A DNA stretch of 64,000 nt from Sphingobium fuliginis (GTDB lineage: Bacteria > Pseudomonadota > Alphaproteobacteria > Sphingomonadales > Sphingomonadaceae): positions 248,001 through 312,000 of the forward strand of contig NZ_SEON01000006.1 of assembly GCF_004152845.1 (NCBI RefSeq), in the 5' to 3' direction. Positions 42,613 through 51,341 of this stretch are shown piece after piece (within the stretch, counting starts at the first letter, position 1; the number at the start of each line of letters is the position of its first letter). Made by a program: the position numbers and the translations under genes. A model generated the notes under the pieces. That model made no database searches and was not told the DNA's origin. It worked only from the letters and a program-made list of their open reading frames with translations.

Positions 42613-43065
42613 ATGCGATATTTCCTCGATACAGAATTCAACGGCTTCGGCGGCGACCTCATCAGCCTGGCGCTCGTCCCCGAAATTGGAGACCAGGATT
42701 TCTACGTCTCGCTTCCCCTGCCGGCCGAAATCCATCCCTGGGTGGAGAAGAATGTGATTCCCTATCTGCGCTTCGTGCCGCCGGGCGTCGACCATCAGTT
42801 GAACCGGGTGGAGGCCGCCCAGCATCTGGAAGCCTATCTGGCGCATGACCGCGATCCGCTTATCATCGCCGACTGGCCCGATGACCTCGCCCATTTCTGC
42901 GCCCTGCTCGTGACCGGCCCGGCCGAGATGATCAGGCTGGACGGGCTGCGCCTTGAACTCATCAACGGCGCGGGGTTCAGCGCCGCGTCCAACAGCCGGA
43001 TGCCGCACAACGCCCTCCATGATGCGCACGCGCTCAAGGACTTCTACCTGAACTGGGCCGTCTGA
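42613..43065 (+). CDS. 3'-5' exoribonuclease, DEDD superfamily (Rv2179c-like)
   Basis: The 150-residue protein starts at ATG 42613 behind AGGAG. It has D6 and E8 in 'FLDTEF', a middle Asp in 'IIADWPDDLAHF' and 'HDAHALKDFYLNW' at the C-terminus, giving the DEDDh metal-binding set. Mycobacterial relatives trim RNA from the 3' end. Small size and absence of extra domains fit this family. It follows the divergent methyltransferase promoter. Confidence 0.82.
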   Translation: MRYFLDTEFNGFGGDLISLALVPEIGDQDFYVSLPLPAEIHPWVEKNVIPYLRFVPPGVDHQLNRVEAAQHLEAYLAHDRDPLIIADWPDDLAHFCALLVTGPAEMIRLDGLRLELINGAGFSAASNSRMPHNALHDAHALKDFYLNWAV

Positions 43066-43126
43066 ACGGCGCGCTGGCGCGGTTCCTTTCTTTGACAGCG
43101 GGTGCAGGACGGCGCATGGGCGGGGC

Positions 43127-44272
43127 ATGCACCTCGCCCGTTTCGACATTGACCTGTTCCTGCGCCACCATTGGCAGAAGCGCCCGCTGCTGATCCGCAA
43201 CCCGTGGAGCGCGTGGCGCAACCCGCTGGAGCCGGACGAGCTGGCCGGCTTCGCCTGCGAGGAGGGCGTCGAATCGCGCCTCATCACCCGGCAGGCGGAT
43301 AGGCTCGCCATGGAAAGCGGCCCGCTGCCGGAGGATCGTTTCACCGAACTCGGCGACGCCTGGACACTTCTGGTGCAGGCGGTCGACCATCATGTGCCCG
43401 ATGTCGCGGCGTTGATCCAACCCTTCCGCTTCATACCCGACTGGCGCATCGACGATGTGATGGTCAGCTATGCTACCGACGGGGGCGGCGTCGGGCCGCA
43501 TTTCGACCAATATGACGTGTTCCTGGTGCAGGGCCTGGGCAAGAGGCGCTGGCGCGTCGGCCCGCGATGCGATTCCGCAACGCCGCTGCTGCCGCATGAC
43601 GACCTGCGCCTGATCCCCGATTTCGAGGCGACGGGGGACTATGTCCTCGAACCCGGAGACATTCTCTATGTCCCGCCCTGCTTCACGCATGACGGCGTGG
43701 CGGTGGGCGGGGACTGCATGACCTATTCCATCGGCTTCCGCGCGCCGTCCCGCGCCGAACTAATCGAAAACTGGTGCCGGCATCAGGCCGACGACATGGT
43801 GGACGAGGATCGCTATGCCGATCCCGACCTCATCATCCAGCCCAATGCCGGTGAGATCGCGGCGTCGGCCCTCGACCGGATGCATGCCATGGTGCTGGAG
43901 GCGCTGTCCGACCGCCGCGCCTTCGCCCGCTGGTTCGGCCTTTACAACAGCCTGCCCAAGTCGGCGGACATGGATTGGCGGCCGGATGAGCCGGCGGACG
44001 AAGCGACGGTGCGCGCCCTTCTGGCTCAGGGCGTGCCGCTCAGCCGCAATCCCGCCAGCCGCTTTTCCTTCATCCGCCAGGGAGAGCCGGAACTGCTGCT
44101 GTTCGTGGACGGCCATGGCTTCGATTGCGACGGCGACACGGCGCGACTGGCCGAGGGGCTGTGCATGGAACCGGCCATGGTCGTGGATGCGGAACTCGCG
44201 GCCTCCGCCGCCGTGGTCACGCTGGTTGCGGCGTTGATCGACCAGGGCAGCCTGGCGTTCGATGCGGACTGA
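43127..44272 (+). CDS. ribosomal-protein arginine hydroxylase, JmjC family (YcfD/RoxA-like)
   Basis: The 381-residue cupin has the 2-oxoglutarate/iron site H125 and D127 ('GPHFDQYDVFLVQGLGKRRWRVG') and H188 ('TH' in 'VPPCFTHDG'). Length and the C-terminal winged-helix-type region fit YcfD, which hydroxylates an arginine of ribosomal protein L16. The N-terminus starts 'LARFDIDLFLRHHWQKRPLLIRN', characteristic of the family. It lies 6 bases before an RluE-like gene, so both may mature the ribosome. Confidence 0.88.
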   Translation: MHLARFDIDLFLRHHWQKRPLLIRNPWSAWRNPLEPDELAGFACEEGVESRLITRQADRLAMESGPLPEDRFTELGDAWTLLVQAVDHHVPDVAALIQPFRFIPDWRIDDVMVSYATDGGGVGPHFDQYDVFLVQGLGKRRWRVGPRCDSATPLLPHDDLRLIPDFEATGDYVLEPGDILYVPPCFTHDGVAVGGDCMTYSIGFRAPSRAELIENWCRHQADDMVDEDRYADPDLIIQPNAGEIAASALDRMHAMVLEALSDRRAFARWFGLYNSLPKSADMDWRPDEPADEATVRALLAQGVPLSRNPASRFSFIRQGEPELLLFVDGHGFDCDGDTARLAEGLCMEPAMVVDAELAASAAVVTLVAALIDQGSLAFDAD

Positions 44273-44278
44273 TCCGTC

Positions 44279-44854
44279 ATGGCGCTGATCCTGTTCAACA
44301 AGCCTTATGGCGTGCTCTGCCAGTTCAGCGATGAACGGACGGGCCCGCCCCGTCCGACGCTGGCCGCCTATATCGACCGCCCCGGCTTCTATCCGGCGGG
44401 CCGGCTCGACCTCGACAGCGAGGGATTGTTGCTGCTGACCGACGACGGCCGCCTGCAGGCGCGGATAGCCGACCCGCGTTTCAAGATGCCCAAGACCTAT
44501 CTCGTGCAGGTGGAGGGGGACCCGGACGGGGCGACGCTGGCGGCGCTGCGGCGTGGCGTGCGCCTGAAGGACGGCCTGACCCTGCCCGCGCAGGTCGAAC
44601 GCATCGACGCGCCCCCCCTCTGGCCCCGCGATCCCCCGGTCCGGTTTCGCAAGAGCGTGCCGGATTGCTGGCTGAGCCTGACGATCCGCGAAGGACGCAA
44701 CCGACAGGTCAGGCGCATGACGGCTGCCCTGGGGCACCCGACTTTGCGGCTGGTGCGGTGGCGGATCGGGGACTGGACGCTCAACGGCATCGCGCAGGGA
44801 CAATGGCGCGAAGCGGCGGCAGAACAGGGCAGGGTCCGACCAGGCGCGCAGTAG
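44279..44854 (+). CDS. rluE: 23S rRNA pseudouridine synthase, RluE type
   Basis: The 191-residue enzyme has the RsuA/RluE catalytic motif '[17 protein letters not shown]' with Asp44, no S4 domain (typical for RluE), and C-terminal '[24 protein letters not shown]'. It isomerises a uridine in 23S rRNA. Next to the ribosomal oxygenase gene it fits a ribosome-maturation pair. The last 25 residues are rich in Gln/Gly/Arg. Confidence 0.9.
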   Translation: MALILFNKPYGVLCQFSDERTGPPRPTLAAYIDRPGFYPAGRLDLDSEGLLLLTDDGRLQARIADPRFKMPKTYLVQVEGDPDGATLAALRRGVRLKDGLTLPAQVERIDAPPLWPRDPPVRFRKSVPDCWLSLTIREGRNRQVRRMTAALGHPTLRLVRWRIGDWTLNGIAQGQWREAAAEQGRVRPGAQ

Positions 44855-44894
44855 AGTGTCCCGCCCATCCGATATAACCGGATCGCCGCGCCAG

Positions 44895-44962
44895 AGCATA
44901 TTCCAAGCAGGAGCAATCCTCTGCCGACCCGGAAAAGGCGGTGAAAACACAGATCCAGAGCG
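44895..44962. repeat. copy of the intergenic repeat seen at 40243-40300
   Basis: The stretch has TATTCCAAGCAG followed by CTCTGC and GGAAAAGGCGGTGAAAACA (44932-44950). It parallels the right arm of the element after the MHS gene (GGAAAACGCGGTAAAGCAAA). It lies exactly between rluE and the truncated acyltransferase, so it may mark the breakpoint that removed the N-terminus of that gene. Confidence 0.5.
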
Positions 44963-45807
44963 GCCGAACCGACGGGTCGAAATCTGGTCTAGTTCAAGCT
45001 AAAGGGTATGCGCAACGTCGTGCGAATATCGCTGGCATCGTCGGTTGCGCCCACTTCGACCGTCCAGTTGATCATAGCTGGTCTCCAGACCCGTTGGTCC
45101 ATTATTCGCTCAACGGCCCCTCCTGGAGCCTGTCCGACGAGCTGTTCTTCTATGCGCTTTTCCCATGGCTTTTGAAATGGCGCGAGCCGGTGCTGCGCGC
45201 GGTCTTCATCGCCGGCATGGTCCTGATCGTGGCGGGAAGCTGTTTTACCGCCCTTAGGGTCGCGGGTTATTCGCCCTGGGTGGACTGGATCTTCTATGTG
45301 TTCCCGCTTACGCGGCTGTTCGAATTCATTGCGGGCATCCTGCTGTGCCGGGCCTGGCGATCGGGCATCGGACGACGGTGGGCGACGAGCGCAACGGAAG
45401 CACTTGCGGTCATTTCGCTGCCGGCGACCATGGTCGCCGTGGAATGGTTCGCAGTTCCGCTCGCTTTTCGCTACCAGCTCATCTTCCTGCCGCCGATGGC
45501 TGTCCTGATATTGATATTCGCCCATGGTCAGGGCGCATTATCGCATCTGCTCCGCCAGCCTGGGCTGCAATCGCTGGGAGCGGCCTCCTTCGCTCTCTAT
45601 CTCGTTCACCGGCCGATGATCACATTCATGGAAAGGTGGTCAGGCGGCGGGGCCGCAAGCGACATTGCCTTGGCGACCGCCATGCTGCTGATGGCCATGC
45701 TTGCGTCCATCCTTGGCTTCGCCCTGCTGGACCGGCCGGTGCAGCATTGGCTCCGCCGTCGCGAGACATTCACGGTGAAGCGCAAGGCATTCGCCATTCG
45801 GCAATGA
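44941..45807 (+). pseudogene. acyltransferase-3 family protein, N-terminally truncated
   Basis: The frame from about 45075 onward matches the second half of OafA/YrhL-type acyltransferases ('YSLNGPSWSLSDELFFYALFPWL', several membrane helices, 'AASFALYLVHRPMI'). Normal members have about 350-400 residues and begin with helices carrying the catalytic histidine; here only about 245 residues of homology remain. The first 45 residues look random and lie over the repeat at 44895-44962. It is probably a non-functional 3' fragment. Confidence 0.75.
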
Positions 45808-45931
45808 ACAGGCCTGCTGCAAGCATCGATGCCCCGCGACTTGGCCAAGCGGCAAATCGTTCCCTCATGGAATCGGGCCTCATCGATCTTTTTCCCATCG
45901 ACTTAGGGAGACGTCCGACGAATAGTCGCAG

Positions 45932-46069
45932 GAACTGCAACGCAACCTCGATAGCGAGAGGAACAAGCTTGTCGTCGAGCCCTTCTACAGGCACGAGAAG
46001 ATCGATGGCTCCATCAAGGGCCCCTTCGACCTCCGCGCCGTGGGCGGCCCGGACCCGTTCATCCGGTGA
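45932..46069 (+). other. short coding-like remnant of unknown origin
   Basis: A frame without a start reads 'LDSERNKLVVEPFYRHEKID' and 'GSIKGPFDLRAVGGPDPF' before a TGA (46067-46069). An in-frame TAG lies just upstream (45923-45925). Composition is protein-like and it may be the 3' end of a lost gene, but I do not recognise a family. Confidence 0.2.
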
Positions 46070-46154
46070 TTTAATTCGGATGGACGACTGAAGACTTCCC
46101 CCGCGTTTTGGCAGCGGGGCCGACACGCCTCGCTGTCACGCCATAAATGGTCGG

Positions 46155-46245
46155 ACCATGCCCGAATAATATTTCTCATATAATGTCATTGCTGAAAACA
46201 GGATGGAGGTGCAACAGCACCTTCGTTGACCTGTTCGGGCATGGT
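46155..46245. repeat. inverted-repeat element with internal hairpin
   Basis: ACCATGCCCGAA (46155-46166) and its exact complement TTCGGGCATGGT (46234-46245) bracket 67 bases. Inside is a small stem AGGTGC-aaca-GCACCT (46207-46222). The inner DNA is AT-rich and contains no gene. It could be a miniature mobile element or a structured RNA; target-site duplications are not obvious. Confidence 0.55.
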
Positions 46246-46453
46246 TCATAGCCTGACATGCTTCGTGGCAAACCCATCGAAAATTCGCGACACGCCGCAA
46301 CAACTCAGCACCCGCAGGTTCAACATCGGTCAAGGCGCGGGGCCGTTCCGCCATGGCCGCGGCGGCCATTGTCCGTGACGCCCAAGGCGCAGCTTGATCT
46401 GGGTGATTCCTTTTGCGGTTGCCGGAAGCAAACAGCGCCCGCATAGCGGTGGC

Positions 46454-46627
46454 ATGGACGAGAAGACGACGAATCTGATCATGGCTATTCTCAGTCGGGC
46501 GCCGCAATGGATCAGGCACGACCTGCTGTCCAAGGATGCGGGCGTCAAGCAGCGGGCGGAGGAGACGCTGGCCGCCATGATCGCCAACGCCCTCGCCACA
46601 GGAACCGACGACTCGACGGCGAGTTAG
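46454..46627 (+). CDS. 57-residue protein, DUF6771-like
   Basis: From ATG 46454 the gene encodes a soluble helical protein ('MAILSRAPQWIRHDLLSKDA' then 'RAEETLAAMIANALA'). The pattern 'A-P-x-W-[IV]-R-x-x-L' followed by 'AE-TLAA-I' is that of a small family common in sphingomonads, to my recollection. No Shine-Dalgarno is strong. Role unknown. Confidence 0.6.
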   Translation: MDEKTTNLIMAILSRAPQWIRHDLLSKDAGVKQRAEETLAAMIANALATGTDDSTAS

Positions 46628-46658
46628 GGAGGAAGTCCGTTCCAACAAGGCTCCAGCA

Positions 46659-47006
46659 ATGACATGCCGCTCTCTCCCCGGCGCCCTCATGCCGATGGCC
46701 GCCATAGTGGCGGCCGCCGCGACCCTCGCGCCGGCAGGCGCACAACGGCCGGACGCCGACATGGAGGTCCAGTGCGCCGCCGGACGGCGCTTTTCCGTCC
46801 GCGCCGATGCCGACCGCGCCACTGTCGTCTGGAAGGACGGGCAGCTCACGCTCAAACGCGGGGCAATATCGCTGGGCCGATATTATCGAAGCCCCCGGGC
46901 GGCCCTCATCATCGACGGCGACTATGTGTCTTTCGTGCCCAGGGGCGACCGGAACTGGCGCGACTGCCGCCTCATGCCCAGGACCGATGTCATTGAGAAG
47001 GATTGA
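46659..47006 (+). CDS. secreted MliC-like protein
   Basis: The 115-residue product has a signal peptide ('PMAAIVAAAATLAPAGAQ') and a small beta domain with two cysteines ('VQCAAGRRFSVRADADRATVVWKDGQLTLKR' and 'RNWRDCRL'). This pattern resembles the C-type lysozyme inhibitor MliC/PliC family, in which the C-terminal disulfide closes the barrel. The real start may be one of several ATGs (46659, 46689, 46695). Not certain. Confidence 0.6.
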   Translation: MTCRSLPGALMPMAAIVAAAATLAPAGAQRPDADMEVQCAAGRRFSVRADADRATVVWKDGQLTLKRGAISLGRYYRSPRAALIIDGDYVSFVPRGDRNWRDCRLMPRTDVIEKD

Positions 47007-47179
47007 TGCCCGATCACGCACGCCGATTTGACGATCATGGAACGGGATCGACTTTCCGACATTGGATCGATTGCCGGCAAATACAGGCATAGAAGACCAT
47101 TTACTGGAAATCCGACATTTACAATCTGTGTCGATTTGCGCAAATAGCGCTAACATCCTCCTGAAACGGGTTCGCTCAC
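47007..47179. promoter_or_regulatory. promoter region of the MucR-like gene with a 12-bp palindrome
   Basis: The 173-base gap is AT-richer than its surroundings. It contains the perfect palindrome ATTTGCGCAAAT at 47134-47145, 34 bases before the ATG. Position fits an operator for autoregulation, which is usual for MucR. Confidence 0.45.
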
Positions 47180-48070
47180 ATGGCCGACGAAGACAAGAAC
47201 GACATCACTGCCCTTACCGTCCAGTTGCTCAGCGCTTATGTCTCGCGAAACAGCGTTCCGAGCGAAAGCCTGGCCGATCTGATCAAGACCACCCGCACGG
47301 CGCTGACGGAAAATGCCACGGCGACCATTGCCGAGCCCGCTGCCGAAACCTTCACGCCTGCGGTTTCGGTGCGCAAGAGCCTCGCCTCGCCCGATCATAT
47401 CCTCAGCCTGATCGACGGCAGGCCGTACAAGACCTTGAAGCGCCATCTGGCCGCTCATGGCCTGACGCCGGAACAATATCGGGAACGCTACAAGCTGCCC
47501 AGCACCTATCCGCTGGTGGCGCAAAGCTATTCGCAGGCGCGTCGCGCCGTCGCGGAAAAGGCCGGCCTGGGCCGTAAGCCGGCCGTCGCTGCCAAGGCCG
47601 CAGCCCCTGCGAAGGCAGCGGCCACTCCGGCAAGCCCGGCCGCCGCGCCCAAGGCGGCAGCGCCCAAATCATCGGAAAGGGCTGCTCCCGCCGCCGGGTC
47701 CGATGCGCCGGCGAAGGCCGCGGCGCCTGCTAAGGCCGCAGCGCCAAAGACGAACAAGGCGAAGGATGGGCCCGCCCCCGTCATATCGAACCGCGGCAAT
47801 CGCGCCGCGGCGCCGGCCTCCGCCAGTAAGGACAGGAAGGAGCCGCGCCAGCGCCTTTCGATCGCCGCCGCCAAGGGCGACAAGGCGGACGGCAAGGCTG
47901 CCGCCGCTTCCAAGGCCCCTGCGCAGGAAAAGGCCCCGGTAAAGAAGGCCGCTCCTGCGAAGGCCAATGGAACCGCCAAGCCCAAGTCGCTGAAGGCGGC
48001 ATTGGAAGCAGCCAGTTCGCATCTGGGCGGCGAGGAAAAGACGCCCGAAGCCGCGACCGCCAAATCCTGA
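47180..48070 (+). CDS. MucR/Ros-family regulator with histone-H1-like C-terminal tail
   Basis: Residues 1-135 form a MucR-type protein: 'ALTVQLLSAYVSRNSVPSESLADLI' (dimerising N-terminal region) and 'PDHILSLIDGRPYKTLKRHLAAHGLTPEQYRERYKLPSTYPLVA' (DNA-binding zinc-finger region). The zinc-finger cysteines of typical Ros/MucR are replaced (Ser/Ile), while the histidines of 'KRHLAAH' stay. About 160 more residues of Ala/Lys/Pro repeats ('KAAAPAKAAA' type) follow, as in AlgP or eukaryotic histone H1. Standard MucR is about 140-150 residues. It probably acts as a nucleoid-associated repressor; polysaccharide genes, such as the cellulose operon at 51 kb, are usual targets of MucR. Confidence 0.85.
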   Translation: MADEDKNDITALTVQLLSAYVSRNSVPSESLADLIKTTRTALTENATATIAEPAAETFTPAVSVRKSLASPDHILSLIDGRPYKTLKRHLAAHGLTPEQYRERYKLPSTYPLVAQSYSQARRAVAEKAGLGRKPAVAAKAAAPAKAAATPASPAAAPKAAAPKSSERAAPAAGSDAPAKAAAPAKAAAPKTNKAKDGPAPVISNRGNRAAAPASASKDRKEPRQRLSIAAAKGDKADGKAAAASKAPAQEKAPVKKAAPAKANGTAKPKSLKAALEAASSHLGGEEKTPEAATAKS

Positions 48071-48077
48071 TCATGGG

Positions 48078-48109
48078 TGGGAAGCGAGCGATCACGATCT
48101 CGCTTCCCA
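48078..48109. terminator. bidirectional terminator between mucR-like and yaaA genes
   Basis: TGGGAAGCGAG (48078-48088) pairs with CTCGCTTCCCA (48099-48109), an 11-bp perfect stem with a 10-base loop, 8 bases after the stop of the MucR-like gene and convergent with yaaA. Confidence 0.65.
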
Positions 48110-48155
48110 TCCGGCCATCCGGGCGGTCGTAGCAACGGAACGGCGGCAAGCCCGC

Positions 48156-48908
48156 TCAGGCCCGAGTGAAGCGCCAGCGATCGGGCTCGCTCTCCCCGGC
48201 ATCGAAGCGATAGCCGTCGCTGTCGAAGCCGCGCATCGCATCGACGTCGGTTATGCGATGCTCGCACATCCATCGGGCCATCATGCCCCGGGCGCGCTTG
48301 GCATTGAAACTGACGAAGCGCGGTCCGTCGGGACCGGGCTCGCGAAAATCGACGTCGATGATGCGGATGCCCGCCAGCTTGCCTTCCACCGCCGCGAAAT
48401 ATTCCTGGCTGGCGAGGTTGAGGACCACGCCCGACCCCTCCTCCGCGATCTGCCCGCGGAGCAGTTCAGCGATGCGATCGCCCCACCAGTCGGTCAGCTT
48501 CTTGTGGCGCGGCGCCCAGCGCGTCCCCATCTCCAGCCGGTAGGGCCGGATCGCGTCCAGCGGCCGCAACAGGCCATAAAGGCCCGACAGCATCCGGACA
48601 TGGTCCTGCGCGAAGGCGACCGCCGCTTCGTCCAGCGTACTGGCTTCGAAACCTGTATAGACATCGCCGGCGAAGGCGAACAAAGCCTGCCGTTCGGGCA
48701 AGTCGGCAAAATCGCGGAAGCGGTCGGCATTGAGCTTCGCCAGGCGCGGCGAGATATGCATCAACTCCGACAACCGCTTCTGCGAAAGGTTGGCGGCCGA
48801 TCTGGCCAGGTCGCGCGCCTCTTCGGCGAAATGCGGGGTGGTGACGGGCAGGGGCGGCAGCGCGCGTTCGAAATCAAACGTCTTGGCGGGGGATAGCAGT
48901 GCGATCAT
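48156..48908 (-). CDS. yaaA: peroxide-stress protein YaaA (DUF328)
   Basis: The 250-residue protein has the family N-terminus 'MIALLSPAKTFDFE' and conserved 'AVAFAQDHVRMLSGLYGLLRPLDAIRPYRLEMGT' and 'LNLASQEYFAAV' segments. E. coli YaaA limits free iron and protects DNA during peroxide stress. The ATG at 48908 has GGAGG upstream; an upstream extension of the frame is not needed. Standalone gene. Confidence 0.92.
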   Translation of the reverse strand: MIALLSPAKTFDFERALPPLPVTTPHFAEEARDLARSAANLSQKRLSELMHISPRLAKLNADRFRDFADLPERQALFAFAGDVYTGFEASTLDEAAVAFAQDHVRMLSGLYGLLRPLDAIRPYRLEMGTRWAPRHKKLTDWWGDRIAELLRGQIAEEGSGVVLNLASQEYFAAVEGKLAGIRIIDVDFREPGPDGPRFVSFNAKRARGMMARWMCEHRITDVDAMRGFDSDGYRFDAGESEPDRWRFTRA

Positions 48909-49161
48909 GCCAGCCTCCGTAGCGAGCGGCCGCCCATGCGTCAAAATGCCGTTGCACAGCATATTGCCGACGGCGTTCCATGACGCCGGATCGGCATTGC
49001 CGCGACCCTTGTCCACAATGGGGCTTGCCCCTATTGCCTGTCCGCTCCTAGGCTTGGGAAATGCGTTCGGGCGGAAGGGGTTGGGACAGTTGCGATCCTG
49101 CTTCTTCCATGGTCCGCCGCGCCATCCGGGCCAACCGCTGTTATGGAAAAATGCCTGATCC

Positions 49162-50532
49162 ATGCTGAAGGTCGATCACGCCGCCATTATCGGAGGAGGG
49201 TTCAGCGGCACGCTGCTCGCCATCAACCTGCTTCGTCATGGTGCGTTGCGCGTGACGATGGTGGAGCGCCATGAAGAACGGATGGGCCGGGGCCTCGCCT
49301 ATGGAGCGGCGCATGCCGGCCATGTTCTCAACGTGCGCGCCGCCAATATGAGCGCTTTGCCCGACAGCCCCCATCATTTCACCGACTGGCTGAAGCAGCA
49401 GGGACTGGGCCAGGAAGGCAGCTTCGCCACCCGGCGCGACTATGGCGCCTATCTCAGCGCCATGCTGGACCAGATGCGGGGGCAGGCCGCGGACAGGCTG
49501 ACCATATTGAGCGGCGATGCCGTCGACCTGCAGCTGCGCGACGACGGCATATGCGTCGTCCTGCGTTCCGGGGGCGGGATCGAAGCCGACATCGTGGCGC
49601 TGGCGCCCGGCAATCTGCCGCCGCACGACCTGCCCGCCTTTGCCGGATTGCGCGACAGGGACGGCCCCGAGAACGCCGTCTATGTGAACGATCCCTGGGC
49701 GGCGACCATCGCGGCGGGCTTGCAGGACAGCGATCGGGTGCTGCTGCTCGGCAGCGGGCTGACGGCGGTGGATTGCGCGCTCAGCCTGGATCGTGCCGGG
49801 TTCCGGGGGCGGATCGTCGCCCTATCCCGCCGTGGGCTGGCGCCACAAAGCCATGCGCCGGCACCCCCCTATGCGCCGCGCAGCGACCGGCCGAAGGGCG
49901 CCGCTTCCACGCTGGTCCGGACGCTGCGCAGGCGCAGCGCGGAAATCGGCTGGCGCAATGCCGTGGATGAACTTCGCCGCTTCACCCAGGATATGTGGCG
50001 GGCCGCCAGCGCGGAGGAGCGCAGCCGCTGCCTGCGCCACCTGCGCCCCTATTGGGACGTACACCGCCACCGCATCGCACCGCAGGTGGCGGAGCGGCTG
50101 GCGGCGATGCAGGCGGAAGGACGGCTGGAAATCCGCGCCGCGAAGGTCGTGCAGGCCGTTCCGGAGGGCGGCACGATCCATGTGCATCTGCGTCGTCGTG
50201 GCCGGGAAGAGGGCGAGACCGTCGCCTTCGCCAGGGTCGTCAATTGCACCGGCCCGCTGGGCGACCTGCGGCGCACCGACGATCCGTTGCTGCGTCGCCT
50301 GGCATCGCGGGGCGACATCCGCCCCGATCCGTTGGCGATCGGCATCGATGTCGACCGCCAATGCCATGCCATAGCCCGCGACGGATCGGCCCAGCCCCGC
50401 CTTTTCGTCGTCGGCCCGATGACCCGCGGCGCCCATTGGGAAATCGTCGCCGTTCCCGACATCCGCCGCCAGGTTTGGGAACTGGCGCGGGAGATCACTG
50501 GCGCCCATTGGGTCGAGGCCGAGGGTTTGTAG
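49162..50532 (+). CDS. FAD/NAD(P)-binding oxidoreductase
   Basis: The 456-residue protein opens with a dinucleotide-binding fold 'HAAIIGGGFSGTLLAINLL' and a second one near 'RVLLLGSGLTAVDCALSL'. It fits the FAD-NAD(P)-binding family often called HI0933- or SidA-like oxidoreductases of unknown substrate. The C-terminus has 'LFVVGPMTRGAHWEIVAVPDIRRQ', common to this family. No operon partner. It may be a housekeeping redox enzyme. Confidence 0.85.
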   Translation: MLKVDHAAIIGGGFSGTLLAINLLRHGALRVTMVERHEERMGRGLAYGAAHAGHVLNVRAANMSALPDSPHHFTDWLKQQGLGQEGSFATRRDYGAYLSAMLDQMRGQAADRLTILSGDAVDLQLRDDGICVVLRSGGGIEADIVALAPGNLPPHDLPAFAGLRDRDGPENAVYVNDPWAATIAAGLQDSDRVLLLGSGLTAVDCALSLDRAGFRGRIVALSRRGLAPQSHAPAPPYAPRSDRPKGAASTLVRTLRRRSAEIGWRNAVDELRRFTQDMWRAASAEERSRCLRHLRPYWDVHRHRIAPQVAERLAAMQAEGRLEIRAAKVVQAVPEGGTIHVHLRRRGREEGETVAFARVVNCTGPLGDLRRTDDPLLRRLASRGDIRPDPLAIGIDVDRQCHAIARDGSAQPRLFVVGPMTRGAHWEIVAVPDIRRQVWELAREITGAHWVEAEGL

Positions 50533-50538
50533 TAAAGC

Positions 50539-50562
50539 CCGATCCCCGTCTTGCGGGATCGG
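50539..50562 (+). terminator. hairpin after the FAD protein gene
   Basis: CCGATCCC (50539-50546) pairs with GGGATCGG (50555-50562), just after the stop. No T-run follows. A plausible terminator. Confidence 0.45.
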
Positions 50563-51011
50563 CCACCACTTCATGATATGGTCCTGATGAAGTCGCCTAT
50601 CCGGCGATGATGCGCCAGTGATTCCAGCTTGTTTAACACTTGTCCGGGTCGCAAGGGAAATGACCGGCCTTTATCCGTCAGCCGCCCGATCATGATATTC
50701 CCTTTATAATCCAATCCGGTTCAGGTTGAAAAAATGCCATGAATCGAGCCGCACCTGTATCTCATTGGCACAAAACCGATCCTTGCTGCCCCGGATCGTT
50801 ACGGATGAGACATGACAGAAAAGCCCGGTGGAATGTATTTGCCGACATATACCGTTCAGAAACAGTCTATTAGCGAAACGATCGGCATATCTTTCTTGAT
50901 CCATATCAGCTTTCAGTTTTTTGTCGCATCCCACTGTCATTCTATTAAGAAAGATATAGTAAATTAGCTATAAGCAACAAACTACTTACCGTTCACGCAT
51001 ATGGGGGGCCA
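50563..51011. other. upstream region of the cellulose operon
   Basis: This 449-base stretch, AT-rich for this genome (particularly 50700-50990), holds no gene I can support. A minus-strand frame of 78 codons (50704-50940) lacks a ribosome-binding site and any known relative. It most likely holds the promoter and leader of the bcs operon; the last bases before the first bcs gene are a G-run (GGGGGG) that can serve as a weak ribosome-binding site. Confidence 0.5.
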
Positions 51012-51341
51012 ATGCGCCGCGATGCTCGCAAACTGCTGGAGAAGCTGAACCGCAAGGACTTCGCCTATCGCGAATTTGAGGACCGGTTCTCGGAAACGGA
51101 ATTATGGCCCATTTTCGCGGCCGTACTGGGCGACCAGAAGGTGGTGGGCGATGACGCCGCACGGCTGCCCGTCCGGCAGGTCCAGCAGGACGAACGGCCC
51201 GCCCCCGCCGCCAGGACATCGCAGCCCCAGGCCGCGCCGAATCAGATCTTCGCCCAATATGGCGCGCCCCAGCGGCGGGCGGCGCCGAAGAACAATGTCG
51301 ACCTCAAGGAATTCTTCAACCGCTTCTCGGAGCTGGATTGA
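51012..51341 (+). CDS. cellulose biosynthesis accessory protein (BcsP/BcsR-like)
   Basis: The 109-residue soluble protein has N-terminal 'KLLEKLNRKDFAYREFEDRF' and 'LWPIFAAVLGD', a Pro/Ala-rich middle and a C-terminal 'DLKEFFNRFSELD'. It is positioned where BcsR or BcsP proteins precede BcsQ in other operons. The match is by length, position and general pattern, so the name is tentative. The stop overlaps the start of bcsQ (TGATG). Confidence 0.55.
   Translation: MRRDARKLLEKLNRKDFAYREFEDRFSETELWPIFAAVLGDQKVVGDDAARLPVRQVQQDERPAPAARTSQPQAAPNQIFAQYGAPQRRAAPKNNVDLKEFFNRFSELD

Noticed and set aside
50704..50940. 78-codon minus-strand frame ahead of the cellulose operon
   Set aside because: No ribosome-binding site, no recognisable domain, and it lies in the AT-rich probable promoter region; length alone is not enough.
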